From an uncultured Elusimicrobia bacterium (GTDB lineage Bacteria; Elusimicrobiota; Elusimicrobia; UBA1565; UBA9628), in NCBI GenBank assembly GCA_903830945.1, contig CAIKVT010000081.1, forward strand, positions 1 to 64,000: 64,000 nucleotides of DNA, read 5' to 3'. The notes beneath the pieces were generated by a model, which did not search any database, was not told the origin of the DNA, and worked only from the letters and a program-made list of their open reading frames with translations. A program made the translations under genes and the position numbers. Shown piece by piece: positions 24,953 to 33,938 of this stretch. Numbering within the stretch: position 1 is the stretch's first letter; every line of letters begins with the position of its first letter.

Positions 24953-26257
24953 ATGGCGAAATCGGAATTGGTTCTGGCTTTGGAGCAGTTGGAGCGCGAG
25001 AAGAACATCCGCAAAGACGACATCCTCAAGATGATCGAGGAGGCCGTGGTCAGCTCCTTGCGCAAGCACGTGGGCAAGACCGCGGTCATCGAGGCGACCA
25101 TCGATCCGGAAACCGCGGAGTTCAAGGCCAACGTGGTCAAGACGGTGGTGGAGACCGTGGTCGACGCGGAGCGCGAGATCGGCCTGTCCGAGGCTCGCCG
25201 CACCAAGAAGGATGCGGCGGTCGGCGAGGAGCTGCGCTTGCCGGCTCCGGTTACGGATTTTGCCCGTATCGCAGCTCAGACCGCCAAGCAGGTCCTGGCA
25301 CAGAAGATTCGCGAGAAGGAGCGCGACAACCTCTTCGATGAGTACAAGCCCAAGGAAGGCGAGATCGTGACCGGCAGCGTGCACCGCTTTCTGGAACGTA
25401 ATGTCATCGTGGACATCGGTAAGACCGAGGCCATCCTGCCGGTGCGCGAGCAGATCCGTCGGGAGCGCTATCCTATTGGAGGCAACGTGCGCGCCATTAT
25501 CCTGCGCGTGGATAAGGTTCAGCGCGGGCCCCAGGTCGTCATCTCGCGTGCAGCGCCGATATTTCTCCAGCGGCTCTTCGAGTTGGAAGTGCCCGAGATC
25601 GGCGATAAGATCGTGGAAATCGTCGCCGTCGCGCGGGATCCAGGGTTCCGGGCCAAGGTCGTGGTCAAGTCGAGTGACCCAAAGATCGATCCCGTCGGCT
25701 CGTGCGTCGGACTACGCGGCTCGCGTATCCGCAGCATCATGAACGAGCTCGCGGGAGAGCGTATCGACCTGATCCCCCACGACGATCAGATCGAGAAGTT
25801 CCTCGCCAATTCGCTAGCTCCCGCCAAGGTCCTCTCGGTGAGGGTCTTGGACCCGGAGACTAAGCGCGCCGAGGTCCTTGTCTCCGAGGAGCAGCTTGCC
25901 CTGGCCATCGGCAAGGACGGGCAGAACGTTCGCCTGGCCTGCCGGCTCACTGGATGGGAGCTCGAGGTGCGCACGGCGGGTGAGGGTGCGCCGTCCCTGA
26001 AGGACGGCGGTTCTCCTTCCCTGGAAGGGGAGAACGCAGGCTTGCGCGCGATCGAAGGGGTGGGGGCTAAGACCGCCGAGATTCTAGCCGCGGCCGGGTT
26101 CGCAGAACTGGCGCGCCTCTCCGTCGCCACGCCGGAGGAGCTCGTCGCTTTAGAAGGCATCGGCGAGAAGACCGCGGTCAAGATCATTGCCAGCGCCAAG
26201 AAGCGCCTGGATGAGAATCCTCCGGCACCTGCACCTGAGGCGCCGTCGGCCTCATAA
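24953..26257 (+). CDS. nusA: Transcription elongation/termination factor NusA
   Basis: Binds RNA polymerase and nascent RNA and controls pausing, termination and antitermination. 434 residues: N-terminal polymerase-binding domain; S1 domain (EGEIVTGSVHRFLERNVIVDIG); two KH domains (GSCVGLRGSRIRSIMNELAGERIDLI and LAIGKDGQNVRLACRLTGWELEV); and a C-terminal helix-hairpin-helix region (IEGVGAKTAEILAAAGF, LEGIGEKTAVKII). A short imperfect repeat (PSLKDGG / PSLEGEN) links KH2 to the C-terminal part. NusA autoregulates this operon in other bacteria, which fits the terminator upstream of rimP. Confidence 0.97.
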   Translation: MAKSELVLALEQLEREKNIRKDDILKMIEEAVVSSLRKHVGKTAVIEATIDPETAEFKANVVKTVVETVVDAEREIGLSEARRTKKDAAVGEELRLPAPVTDFARIAAQTAKQVLAQKIREKERDNLFDEYKPKEGEIVTGSVHRFLERNVIVDIGKTEAILPVREQIRRERYPIGGNVRAIILRVDKVQRGPQVVISRAAPIFLQRLFELEVPEIGDKIVEIVAVARDPGFRAKVVVKSSDPKIDPVGSCVGLRGSRIRSIMNELAGERIDLIPHDDQIEKFLANSLAPAKVLSVRVLDPETKRAEVLVSEEQLALAIGKDGQNVRLACRLTGWELEVRTAGEGAPSLKDGGSPSLEGENAGLRAIEGVGAKTAEILAAAGFAELARLSVATPEELVALEGIGEKTAVKIIASAKKRLDENPPAPAPEAPSAS

Positions 26258-26279
26258 ATGCTATTATTTGATACTGGTG

Positions 26280-28790
26280 ATGGAGAAAAAGAAGACTAAG
26301 AAAGTTGACAAGACCGAGGTGGGGGCCAAGAAGGCCGCCAAGGCCTCGGCGCCCAAGAAGGCGGCGAAGAAGTCTTCTGCCGACAAGCCGGCTAAGACCG
26401 TCAAAAAGGGCTTGGCCGGCGTGCGTGAGGAGGCGGCGGAGACTCGTTCCATCCAAGAAGAGGGCTCTATCTCCCCCCCTTCTCAGAACCTCGTCTCTGC
26501 GTTCGACCTCTTTAGAAAGAAGAAGCTCCTACATTCTACCGGCCCGACCGTGACACGTTTGGCGCCCGGCGCTTCCTTGCCAAAGCCTCCTCCTCCTCTT
26601 CCAGTGGTTCCTGTTGCGGCCGTCGCGGCGCCTGCAGCTGCCGTGGTACAGGCCGCTGTCAAACCTGCCGTCCTCGTTGTTAAGCCGGAGACGGTCGTTT
26701 CGGGAGTTCCCGCTGTTCGTCCCACGGCCGCGCCCGAGGCCCAATCCATTCCCGCGGTTCCTCCGACCGCCTCGCCGGCCAAGCCCGGCGCAGTCGTGCT
26801 GATCTCTCAGCCGGCTCCCGCTCGTCCGGCCATGCCTTCCATTCGGATCGGGGCGCCCGCGCCTCGTTCTCCTGGAGCTCGGGCTCCAGCTCCGGGAGCG
26901 CACCCCGGCGTCGGCAACCGTCCTCCCGCGAGGCCCGGTAGCGGCTCCAGACACGTGGTCAGGCTTGTCACCCCGGCGAGGTCCAGTCCGGCGGCGCCAG
27001 CCATGGCGAAATCGGCCCTCAAGAGGTTGCAGGTCTCTACAATGATGACCGTGCGAGAATTGGCTGAGAAGATGGAGGTCAAGTCTCCGGATGTCATCAA
27101 GAAGCTCATGAGCCTGGGAGTCTTTGCCACCATCAACCAGCGTTTGGAAACGGAGTCCGCCTCCATCATCGCCCAGGAGTTCGGCTTCGAGCTCGATTTC
27201 CAGAAACTATACAAGGAAGAGGAGATCACGGCCGCCGCAGAGGCGGAGAAGCCCGAGTCCCTCAAGCCCCGGCCGCCCGTGGTCACGGTCATGGGGCACG
27301 TCGACCACGGCAAGACAAAACTTTTAGATGCCATTCGCTCTACACGCGTGGCCGAGGGCGAGTCTGGCGGCATCACCCAGCACATCGGCGCCTACCGGGT
27401 GCACACGGCCAAGGGCGACATCGTCTTCCTCGACACTCCGGGCCATGAGGCCTTCACGGCCATGCGCGCCCGCGGGGCCAAGGTGACCGATATCGTTGTC
27501 CTGGTTGTCTCCGCCACCGATGGGGTCATGCCCCAGACTGTCGAGGCCATCGACCACGCCAAGGCCGCGGACGTGCCTATCGTAGTCGCCGTCAATAAGA
27601 TTGATCTGCCTGGGGCAAACCCGCAGAAGATCCGGCAGGACCTCGCCAACCGAGGCATCCAGGCCGAGGAGTGGGGCGGCAAGAATATATTTGTGGACGT
27701 CTCGGCTAAGCAGAAGCTGCACATCGACACTTTGCTCGACATGATCGCGCTGCAAGCCGAGATGCTCGACCTCAAGGCCAATCCGGACCGGCCCGCTTAC
27801 GGCGCGGTCCTGGAGGCGCGCCTCGACCCCAAGAAGGGTGTGGTTGCAACCGTTTTGGTCCAGGCCGGAACGCTCAAGCCCGGCGACGCTTTTGTGGCGG
27901 GCCTCGCTCACGGCAAGGTCAAGGCCCTGCACGACGACTCTGGCAAGCGCATCATCTCCGCCGGGCCGGCGACCCCGGTCGAGATACTGGGCGTCATGAA
28001 CACGCCCCAGGCCGGCGACGTTTTCACCGTGGTCAAGGATGAGCGTCAGGCCCGTGAGATCGCGGAGCGCCGATCCCTCATCGCTCGCGAGCAGGCCCTG
28101 GCCCATCAGAGGCACATGACCCTCGTGGGCCTCAAGAGTCAGCTTTCGGCTGCGGCCGGCAAGGCCGCCAAGGATCTCAATATCGTGCTCAAGGCCGATG
28201 TTCAGGGTTCTCTGCAGGCCATCAAAGACTCCCTGGAGAGCCTCTCCACCTCGGAGTGCCGCGTTCGCATCATCCACGGCGAGGTGGGCAACGTCAACGA
28301 GTCGGACGTCCTTTTGGCTTCGGCCTCGGACGCCGTTGTGATGCTATTCCACACCGTTTTGGACCCGCGCGCTGAGGAAGTGTCCACGCATGAGGGCGTG
28401 GAGGTGCGCAAATACGAGATCATCTACGATCTTATCGAAGACGTCAAGGCTGCGCTCGAAGGGCTCCTGGAGCCCGAGATCGTCGAAGTGATCACGGGCA
28501 AAGGCGAGATCCGCGAGCTTTTCAACGTCAAGGCCGGTCTGGTGGCCGGCTGCATGATCCGCGATGGCCGGGTGGTCCGCGGCAATTTGGTGCGCATCAA
28601 GCGCGATGGAGCAGCGGTCTACGAAGGCCGGGTGTCGACCTTGAGGCGCTTCAAGGACGAGGTTAAGGAAGTGGAGAAGGGCCTGGATTGCGGCATGGAC
28701 TTCGAGGGCTTTAAGGAATTCCAGAAGGGCGACGAGTTGGAGTTCTACGCGAAGGAGACCCGCACCCGGAGGTTGAGCCAGTCCAAGTAA
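26280..28790 (+). CDS. infB: Translation initiation factor IF-2
   Basis: GTPase that places initiator tRNA on the 30S subunit. ATG 26280 gives 836 residues. The first about 270 are Lys/Ala- then Pro/Ala-rich and variable, as usual. The G domain carries VMGHVDHGKT (G1), GGITQHIGAY (G2), FLDTPGHEAFTAMRARGAK (G3) and NKIDLPGAN (G4). C-terminal domains follow (DVQGSLQAIKDSLESL). A start at 26187 is rejected because it lies inside nusA and reads non-conserved. It lies 22 bases after nusA. Confidence 0.97.
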   Translation: MEKKKTKKVDKTEVGAKKAAKASAPKKAAKKSSADKPAKTVKKGLAGVREEAAETRSIQEEGSISPPSQNLVSAFDLFRKKKLLHSTGPTVTRLAPGASLPKPPPPLPVVPVAAVAAPAAAVVQAAVKPAVLVVKPETVVSGVPAVRPTAAPEAQSIPAVPPTASPAKPGAVVLISQPAPARPAMPSIRIGAPAPRSPGARAPAPGAHPGVGNRPPARPGSGSRHVVRLVTPARSSPAAPAMAKSALKRLQVSTMMTVRELAEKMEVKSPDVIKKLMSLGVFATINQRLETESASIIAQEFGFELDFQKLYKEEEITAAAEAEKPESLKPRPPVVTVMGHVDHGKTKLLDAIRSTRVAEGESGGITQHIGAYRVHTAKGDIVFLDTPGHEAFTAMRARGAKVTDIVVLVVSATDGVMPQTVEAIDHAKAADVPIVVAVNKIDLPGANPQKIRQDLANRGIQAEEWGGKNIFVDVSAKQKLHIDTLLDMIALQAEMLDLKANPDRPAYGAVLEARLDPKKGVVATVLVQAGTLKPGDAFVAGLAHGKVKALHDDSGKRIISAGPATPVEILGVMNTPQAGDVFTVVKDERQAREIAERRSLIAREQALAHQRHMTLVGLKSQLSAAAGKAAKDLNIVLKADVQGSLQAIKDSLESLSTSECRVRIIHGEVGNVNESDVLLASASDAVVMLFHTVLDPRAEEVSTHEGVEVRKYEIIYDLIEDVKAALEGLLEPEIVEVITGKGEIRELFNVKAGLVAGCMIRDGRVVRGNLVRIKRDGAAVYEGRVSTLRRFKDEVKEVEKGLDCGMDFEGFKEFQKGDELEFYAKETRTRRLSQSK

Positions 28791-28839
28791 GGCCCGGCCC
28801 CTGCTACAGATGCGGGGGCGGCGCGTGCCGGGAGGCCCC

Positions 28840-29190
28840 ATGTTCGACCGCAACGAGCGCCTGCGCGAGTTGTTTCGCAGCGAGATCATCAAGGCTCTTC
28901 GCGACATCAAAGATCCGGGCCTCTCAGGCCTGCTGACTGTTACGGACGTCGAGCTTAGCCAGGACCGCAAGACCTTGACGGTCTTCTACTCGGTGCTTGG
29001 GACGCCCGTCGAACGCCGCCGTACGGACAAAGCCCTGCAGCGCTGCGCCCCCTACATCCATCATCTGCTCATTAAGCGTCTTGCGCTTAAATTGATTCCC
29101 AAGATCGTGTTCAATTTCGATGATACGCCGCGCCGGGCCTCCCGCATCGACCAGCTCCTGTGGGACATTGAGAAGGAGCACGGTGCGTGA
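28840..29190 (+). CDS. rbfA: Ribosome-binding factor A
   Basis: Small KH-fold protein needed for 16S rRNA maturation. 116 residues from ATG 28840, preferred over an upstream ATG at 28810 because GGGAGG lies five bases before it. Family features are RNERLRELFRSEIIKALRDIKDP, LLTVTDVELSQDRKTLTVFYSVLG and the C-terminal IVFNFDDTPRRASRIDQLL. It overlaps truB by four bases (GTGA). Confidence 0.93.
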   Translation: MFDRNERLRELFRSEIIKALRDIKDPGLSGLLTVTDVELSQDRKTLTVFYSVLGTPVERRRTDKALQRCAPYIHHLLIKRLALKLIPKIVFNFDDTPRRASRIDQLLWDIEKEHGA

Positions 29191-29936
29191 GTGCCCCGGA
29201 CAACGGCGCCCGGCCGCATGTCTCCGGGATGATGCTCTTCGATAAGCCCGAGGGTTGGACATCCCACGATGCGGTGGCGGCCTTCCGTCGTATGCTGCCA
29301 GCCGGCACTAAAGTGGGGCACTGCGGCACTCTTGACCCCTTAGCCACTGGTCTGCTTATCCTCCTGGTGGGCCCCTGCACCCGGCTGCAGGCGCGGATGC
29401 AGGGGCTTGATAAGGTCTATGCCGGCAAGATCCGTCTGGGGATCTCGACCGACACCGGAGACGTTACGGGAAAGGTCCTGGAGACAAGGCCCGTGCCGCC
29501 CGTGGACCTCGCCCGCATCCAGTCCTGCCTGGATGGCCTGCGCGGCACTCTGGATATTCCGGCGCCGGCCTATTCCGCCGTCAAGCACAAGGGCAAGGCC
29601 CTCTATAAATATGCCCGAGCCGGCATCGCGGTGCCAGTCAAGCCTCGCACCTGCACGGTCTACGCCTGGTCCGCCATTTCCCTGGCGAGCCCGGATTTTG
29701 AGCATCGGCTGACCTGCTCGAGCGGGACTTATGTGCGCTCGCTGGCCGAGGTGGTCGGGCAGAAGCTCGGCTGCGGGGCAACGGTCCTCACGCTGCGCCG
29801 CGAGCGCATCGCAGGCTTTCGGATCGAGGACGCCCTTACTTTGGAGGCCGCCAAGAGGCTCGATCTTCCTTCCTTGCGGTGTTTATTGACCTCATCCTTG
29901 CCCCGCCTGGGCGAGGCACTGGCTGCAAAGTCTTGA
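29187..29936 (+). CDS. truB: tRNA pseudouridine-55 synthase
   Basis: Makes pseudouridine 55 in the T-loop of tRNAs. The GTG start overlaps the rbfA stop; 249 residues. Motifs are MLFDKPEGWTSHDAV, VGHCGTLDPLATGLLILLVG with the catalytic Asp, YAGKIRLGISTDTGDVTG, PAYSAVKHKGKALYKYAR and CSSGTYVRSLAEVVGQKLGCGA. Length is short for the family, since the C-terminal PUA-like domain is reduced. Confidence 0.95.
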   Translation: MSAPDNGARPHVSGMMLFDKPEGWTSHDAVAAFRRMLPAGTKVGHCGTLDPLATGLLILLVGPCTRLQARMQGLDKVYAGKIRLGISTDTGDVTGKVLETRPVPPVDLARIQSCLDGLRGTLDIPAPAYSAVKHKGKALYKYARAGIAVPVKPRTCTVYAWSAISLASPDFEHRLTCSSGTYVRSLAEVVGQKLGCGATVLTLRRERIAGFRIEDALTLEAAKRLDLPSLRCLLTSSLPRLGEALAAKS

Positions 29937-30319
29937 AACCTTTGGTGCTGTGCGGCAGGGTCGTCCCGGGCGCGGGACTCGGTCGTCGGCTGGGTTTCCC
30001 GACGGCCAATGTCGTCATCCCCCCGCAGAAGCTTCCCACCTATGGCGTCTACCGAGTAGAGGCCGTCTGGGAATCCGCAGGACACCCGGCGGTCTGCAAC
30101 GTGGGCGTCAGGCCTACTTTGGGACCGTCCGGGGAGGTCTGGCTGGAGGTCCACGTTTTAGACTTTGATGGAGATCTCTACGGCAAGGAACTGGAGGTCC
30201 GGTTTCTTGAGAAGATTCGGGATGAGAAGCGCTTCGACTCCTTGAGCGAGCTTGTAGACCAGATCCGCAAGGACACCGAGGTGGTCAGGAACGCCTGCTT
30301 CGGACCTAAACAGGAGTAG
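29933..30319 (+). CDS. ribF: Stand-alone riboflavin kinase domain (RibF C-terminal half)
   Basis: Phosphorylates riboflavin to FMN. The TTG at 29933 overlaps the truB stop (TTGA) and gives 128 residues starting just before the kinase signature GRVVPGAGLGRRLGFPTANV, with YGVYRVEAVW and CNVGVRPTLG after it. The N-terminal FMN adenylyltransferase domain that bacterial RibF normally carries is absent, and nothing upstream encodes it because truB occupies that DNA. FAD synthesis must come from another gene. FMN is the precursor for fni and prenyl-FMN elsewhere in the window. Confidence 0.88.
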   Translation: MKPLVLCGRVVPGAGLGRRLGFPTANVVIPPQKLPTYGVYRVEAVWESAGHPAVCNVGVRPTLGPSGEVWLEVHVLDFDGDLYGKELEVRFLEKIRDEKRFDSLSELVDQIRKDTEVVRNACFGPKQE

Positions 30320-31695
30320 TGGACCCCGTGCGCAAGGAGAACGCCGGTGCACGGTCCCTGCCCTCTTCCTTAGGCGCAGGGGCCATGCGTAGCCGACTCC
30401 GCCGGAAAGGCAAGGTCCTCGTCGTGACCTTGGGCTGCTCGAAGAACCTTTATGACTCCGAGGTCCTGATGGGCGGGCTGAAGGCGGGCGGGATAGAAGT
30501 TGAGCACGAGAGCGGCTCTCGGGATGCGTCCATCGTGGTCATCAACACCTGCGGCTTCATCGCCAGCGCCAAGGCCGAGTCCATCGACACGATCCTGCGC
30601 TACGGCGAGGCCAAGAAGAAGGGGCTGATCTCCAAGCTTTTCGTGACGGGCTGTCTCTCCGAGCGTTATAAGCGGGACTTGGAGCGCGACATCCCCGAAG
30701 TCGACGGATACTTCGGCACGCGCGAGCTTCCTCGTCTGCTTGAGTCCTTGCAGGCGGACCCCCGGCACGCGCTCGTAGGCGAGCGTCTGTTGACAACCCC
30801 GCGCCATTTCGCCTACCTCAAGATTTCGGAAGGCTGCGACCGACCTTGCTCGTTCTGCGCCATCCCGCTCATGCGCGGCCGGCATGTCTCGCGCCCAATC
30901 CGGGATTTGGTCGCCGAGGCCAGGCACCTGGCTCGTGCCGGTGTCCGGGAATTGCTCCTCATCGCCCAGGACTCGACCTACTATGGGCTCGACCTTTACG
31001 GCAAACGCCGCCTGGCGGACCTGCTTAAGGCGCTTTCGGATGTCGACGGCATAGGCTGGATCCGTCTGCACTACGCCTACCCGGCGGGATTCCCGATGGA
31101 CGTGCTCGACGTGATGCGGCAGCGGCCCAACATCTGCAAGTATCTCGATCTGCCGCTGCAACATATCAGCGACCGGCTGCTCGCCTCCATGCGGCGCGGG
31201 ACTACGAAAGCCAAGACCGACGAGCTCATCGTCTCTATCCGCGACCGGGTGCCGGGCATCGCCTTGCGTACTTCGTTGATCGCGGGCTACCCTGGCGAGA
31301 GAAGGAAAGACCATGAGGAGCTCCTGGAGTGGGTCCGCGCTACGCGTTTCGATCGTCTGGGAGTCTTCGAGTATTCTCACGAAGAGGATACCCGGGCTTT
31401 CTCGCTGTGCGACGATGTCCCCCCTCGGGAGAAGAAGCGCCGCGCCGAGGCCGTGCTGGCGCTCCAGCAGGGTATCTCCCGGGAGATCAATGAGGCCAAG
31501 GTCGGGCGCACCTTGATGATCATCGTAGACGGCAGGCAAGGCCGGCGCTTCACGGGGCGCACCGAACATGATTCGCCCGAGGTCGACAACGAGGTGCACG
31601 GTGACGCCGGAAAGCGTGCGCTGCGGGTCGGCGACTTCGTTCTGGTCCGGGTTGCGGCCGCCACGGAGTATGATCTGAGTGTGGAGCCGGTCTGA
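30319..31695 (+). CDS. rimO: Ribosomal protein S12 methylthiotransferase RimO
   Basis: Radical SAM enzyme that methylthiolates Asp of ribosomal protein S12. 458 residues from GTG 30319. UPF0004 domain has VTLGCSKNLYDSE, NTCGFI and VTGCLSERY cysteines. The radical SAM cluster motif is CDRPCSFCAIP. The TRAM domain is C-terminal. SKNxxDSE and the LMRG segment fit RimO, not MiaB. The first about 22 residues look non-conserved, and ATG 30385 is an alternative start. It is the last gene of the rimP operon. Confidence 0.94.
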   Translation: MDPVRKENAGARSLPSSLGAGAMRSRLRRKGKVLVVTLGCSKNLYDSEVLMGGLKAGGIEVEHESGSRDASIVVINTCGFIASAKAESIDTILRYGEAKKKGLISKLFVTGCLSERYKRDLERDIPEVDGYFGTRELPRLLESLQADPRHALVGERLLTTPRHFAYLKISEGCDRPCSFCAIPLMRGRHVSRPIRDLVAEARHLARAGVRELLLIAQDSTYYGLDLYGKRRLADLLKALSDVDGIGWIRLHYAYPAGFPMDVLDVMRQRPNICKYLDLPLQHISDRLLASMRRGTTKAKTDELIVSIRDRVPGIALRTSLIAGYPGERRKDHEELLEWVRATRFDRLGVFEYSHEEDTRAFSLCDDVPPREKKRRAEAVLALQQGISREINEAKVGRTLMIIVDGRQGRRFTGRTEHDSPEVDNEVHGDAGKRALRVGDFVLVRVAAATEYDLSVEPV

Positions 31696-31756
31696 CTGGC
31701 CTTCAGGCCGTGCTCGTTATTTCGCGCGGCATAACCGCGAGGAGAACTGCTGCCGG

Positions 31757-32596
31757 TTAGGGCAGGACGTCTGCGCGGGGCGGCAGAAAGGAGCCGCCGG
31801 TGCGCTTCGGGCTGCGGCGGAACTCAGAGACATCCGAGCGGTAGAAGAGCAAAACCTTCCTGACGTAGTTGCGGGTCTGGCGCATGAAGCTGTTGCGGGT
31901 CAGCGCCCGCGGCCCCGCGTTGTAGGAGGCGATGATGCGCTCCACCACCCAGAGGGGAGCGTCCTGGTACTTCACGCCCTTGAGCCGGTACTGTTTCCAG
32001 GCGGCGCGGTAGAGGCGTTCCAGGTAGGCCGTGCCCACGCGGATATTGGCTTGGGGGTCGTGGAGGTCGGAGCGGGGCACGCCGAGCTCCTCGGCGGTGA
32101 TGGGAAGGACCTGCATCAGGCCGATGGCTCCGCGCGGGGAGAGGGCCTCGTTGGAGAATTCGGATTCGGCCGCAATGATGGCCTTGACCAGGCGAGGGTC
32201 CATCCTATGCCGGAGGGAGTTGGTCAGGATGATCTCATCGTAGCGGCCCGTGATCTCGGGGTGCGCGGCGAGGACGCGGAACGTGTATTTATAGGCGGGC
32301 GTGGCTTTGGGTACGGGTACGATTAATGGGGTCGGTTTGGGAACCGGAGGGATCCTGAGATTATTGGGCGGCGCGTTGATGTATCCGGGCGCGTGAGGCG
32401 TCAGCCGCCAGCCTAGGCCGAAGGCTGCCACGGTGCCGGGAATGGGTCGCAGCGTCGCCTGGGCCAAAAGCTGGCCGTCAGAGACGCTTTTCCGGATGGC
32501 GCCTGGGTCGGGGCTGATGGCGTGAGCGCAGAGGATAGAGAAGAGTACGACGCCCACGACCCAAGCGAGCAACGGCTGATGCTTGATGCTGCTCAC
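31757..32596 (-). CDS. Lytic transglycosylase (SLT domain), exported
   Basis: Cleaves peptidoglycan glycan strands in the periplasm. 279 residues from GTG 32596. A signal or anchor helix lies near residues 9-25 (LLAWVVGVVLFSILCAHA), followed by a Pro-rich linker. The SLT catalytic domain is at about 130-260: MDPRLVKAIIAAESEFSNEALSPRGAIGLMQVLP with the catalytic Glu, DPQANIRVGTAYLERL and IIASYNAGP. An extended -10 lies ten bases upstream, so the mRNA has almost no leader. Confidence 0.92.
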   Translation of the reverse strand: MSSIKHQPLLAWVVGVVLFSILCAHAISPDPGAIRKSVSDGQLLAQATLRPIPGTVAAFGLGWRLTPHAPGYINAPPNNLRIPPVPKPTPLIVPVPKATPAYKYTFRVLAAHPEITGRYDEIILTNSLRHRMDPRLVKAIIAAESEFSNEALSPRGAIGLMQVLPITAEELGVPRSDLHDPQANIRVGTAYLERLYRAAWKQYRLKGVKYQDAPLWVVERIIASYNAGPRALTRNSFMRQTRNYVRKVLLFYRSDVSEFRRSPKRTGGSFLPPRADVLP

Positions 32597-32606
32597 TAGT
32601 GAGATG

Positions 32607-32635
32607 ATTATATCAAAACTATCCTCTCCCGTCGA
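32607..32635 (-). promoter_or_regulatory. Promoter of the lytic transglycosylase gene
   Basis: Minus strand: TCGACG (32635-32630), 17-base spacer, TATAAT (32612-32607) preceded by TGA, an extended -10. The GTG start is ten bases beyond the -10, so the leader would be about four bases. Confidence 0.6.
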
Positions 32636-32667
32636 GAGAAAAAAGGAACAGCCAGCGGCTCATGGAG

Positions 32668-33852
32668 TCAAGCGGATGGCTTGGTCTTGCCACGCTGCAG
32701 ATGCAGGAGGATCTGGTTGAGGAACCATTCCAGGCTGTAGCGTCCGCCTATCCGGTCCCAGAGAGCCAGTAACGGCCACATGGCCAGCAAGAAGCCGGCC
32801 GCCAGGGCGAGGGCTGCGGGCGTGCTTAGGGCATTTTGTTGGTAGCGGGCCGGCTCACCGGCCAGCCAGCCCGCGATCCAGAGCGGCCAGTAGATGAGCA
32901 CGAGGTGTGTCACATAGATGCTCAGGGCGTAGCGGCTGAGTCTTTGTAAAGCCGTCATCAGGGCGCCTGTGGCTGCGGAAGCGTCGAGCCAGCGGCGCAG
33001 GGGCGCAAAGATGAGGAATATCACGCCGAGTTGGAGCAGGAATAAGGATGTCGTGAGGGGGTAGAATGAGAAGACGGCCGCATACCATCCCAGCCAGGAG
33101 GCGGGCTGGAGTGCTCTACCGGCCAGCGCGGCGGCAAGCCCCGCCAGGGCGCAGGCAGTACCGCAGAGAAGGAATGGCAGCGCCAAGCGCCGTTCTTTAT
33201 CGCAGACCAGTTTCAGCCCCACGGCATAGCCGATTAGCGGGAAGGCGCCCCAGGGCAGGAACGGGAAAGTGCCGATCAGAAAGAAGCCGCGCAGCGCGGC
33301 CAAAAATCCCGGCGGCGGCGTGTAGTCTGCAACCGGGTCAAAGAGCAGTCGTGGGAAGACGTCCGAGAAGGCGGGGACCTGTTCGTATCTGCCGCCCCAC
33401 TGCGCCGCATGATCCGTCAGGCCGCGCAGGCCCGGCGCGAGCGCCGCTATGGAGATACTTACGAGGATGAATGTTCCGACCTTCCAGTGTCTGGTGAATG
33501 GCAGCAGGATGAGGGACGTGCCAATTAGGGGAAGGATGTCCCACTCGAAAAGCATCTTCGGCCCGCGGATCGCGCATGAAAGGAGGAGTCCGATCATGAA
33601 AATGGCGCCCCCCCGCGTCAGGCCTTTTCTGATGGAACTTCCGGGATTGGAGCGGGACATGGAGACGGCTTGGCTGGTCCCGACTAGGAAAAGGAATATT
33701 GCCGCGGCGAAATCTCCCACAATGTGGTTGGCGAAGAAATAGAGCCAGGGATAATTGCCGCCGCCGGGGGTGGCGGTGAAGATCGGGACATGGCAGAGCA
33801 CCATGAAGGCAATGGCCAGTGCTCGCATTGCGTCCAACGAGTGTATGCGCAT
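32668..33852 (-). CDS. Multipass membrane acyltransferase-like protein (DUF1624/HGSNAT type)
   Basis: Predicted inner-membrane protein with about ten helices, 394 residues from ATG 33852. The opening RIHSLDAMRALAIAFMVLCH, with its conserved Asp and His, followed by FLFLVGTSQAVSM and a mid-protein FPFLPWGAFPLIGYAVG, matches the heparan-alpha-glucosaminide N-acetyltransferase-like / DUF1624 group. Such proteins are thought to move acetyl groups across membranes to sugars. The substrate here is unknown. It faces the GH31-like gene across a short divergent region. A GTG one codon upstream is possible. Confidence 0.8.
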   Translation of the reverse strand: MRIHSLDAMRALAIAFMVLCHVPIFTATPGGGNYPWLYFFANHIVGDFAAAIFLFLVGTSQAVSMSRSNPGSSIRKGLTRGGAIFMIGLLLSCAIRGPKMLFEWDILPLIGTSLILLPFTRHWKVGTFILVSISIAALAPGLRGLTDHAAQWGGRYEQVPAFSDVFPRLLFDPVADYTPPPGFLAALRGFFLIGTFPFLPWGAFPLIGYAVGLKLVCDKERRLALPFLLCGTACALAGLAAALAGRALQPASWLGWYAAVFSFYPLTTSLFLLQLGVIFLIFAPLRRWLDASAATGALMTALQRLSRYALSIYVTHLVLIYWPLWIAGWLAGEPARYQQNALSTPAALALAAGFLLAMWPLLALWDRIGGRYSLEWFLNQILLHLQRGKTKPSA

Positions 33853-33858
33853 CACGCA

Positions 33859-33867
33859 AGTATAACA
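33859..33867 (-). promoter_or_regulatory. Extended -10 (TGT TATACT) adjoining the acyltransferase ATG
   Basis: TATACT (33864-33859) with TG one base upstream lies six bases from the ATG at 33852. The -35 position holds only TTAGCG. Transcription start would coincide with the ATG. Confidence 0.5.
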
Positions 33868-33938
33868 CAGAATAGCACGTGCGCTAAAACATCTCCGGCT
33901 TCTTGCCGGGACAGCCTCGATTTTGCGATGCTATGCCC

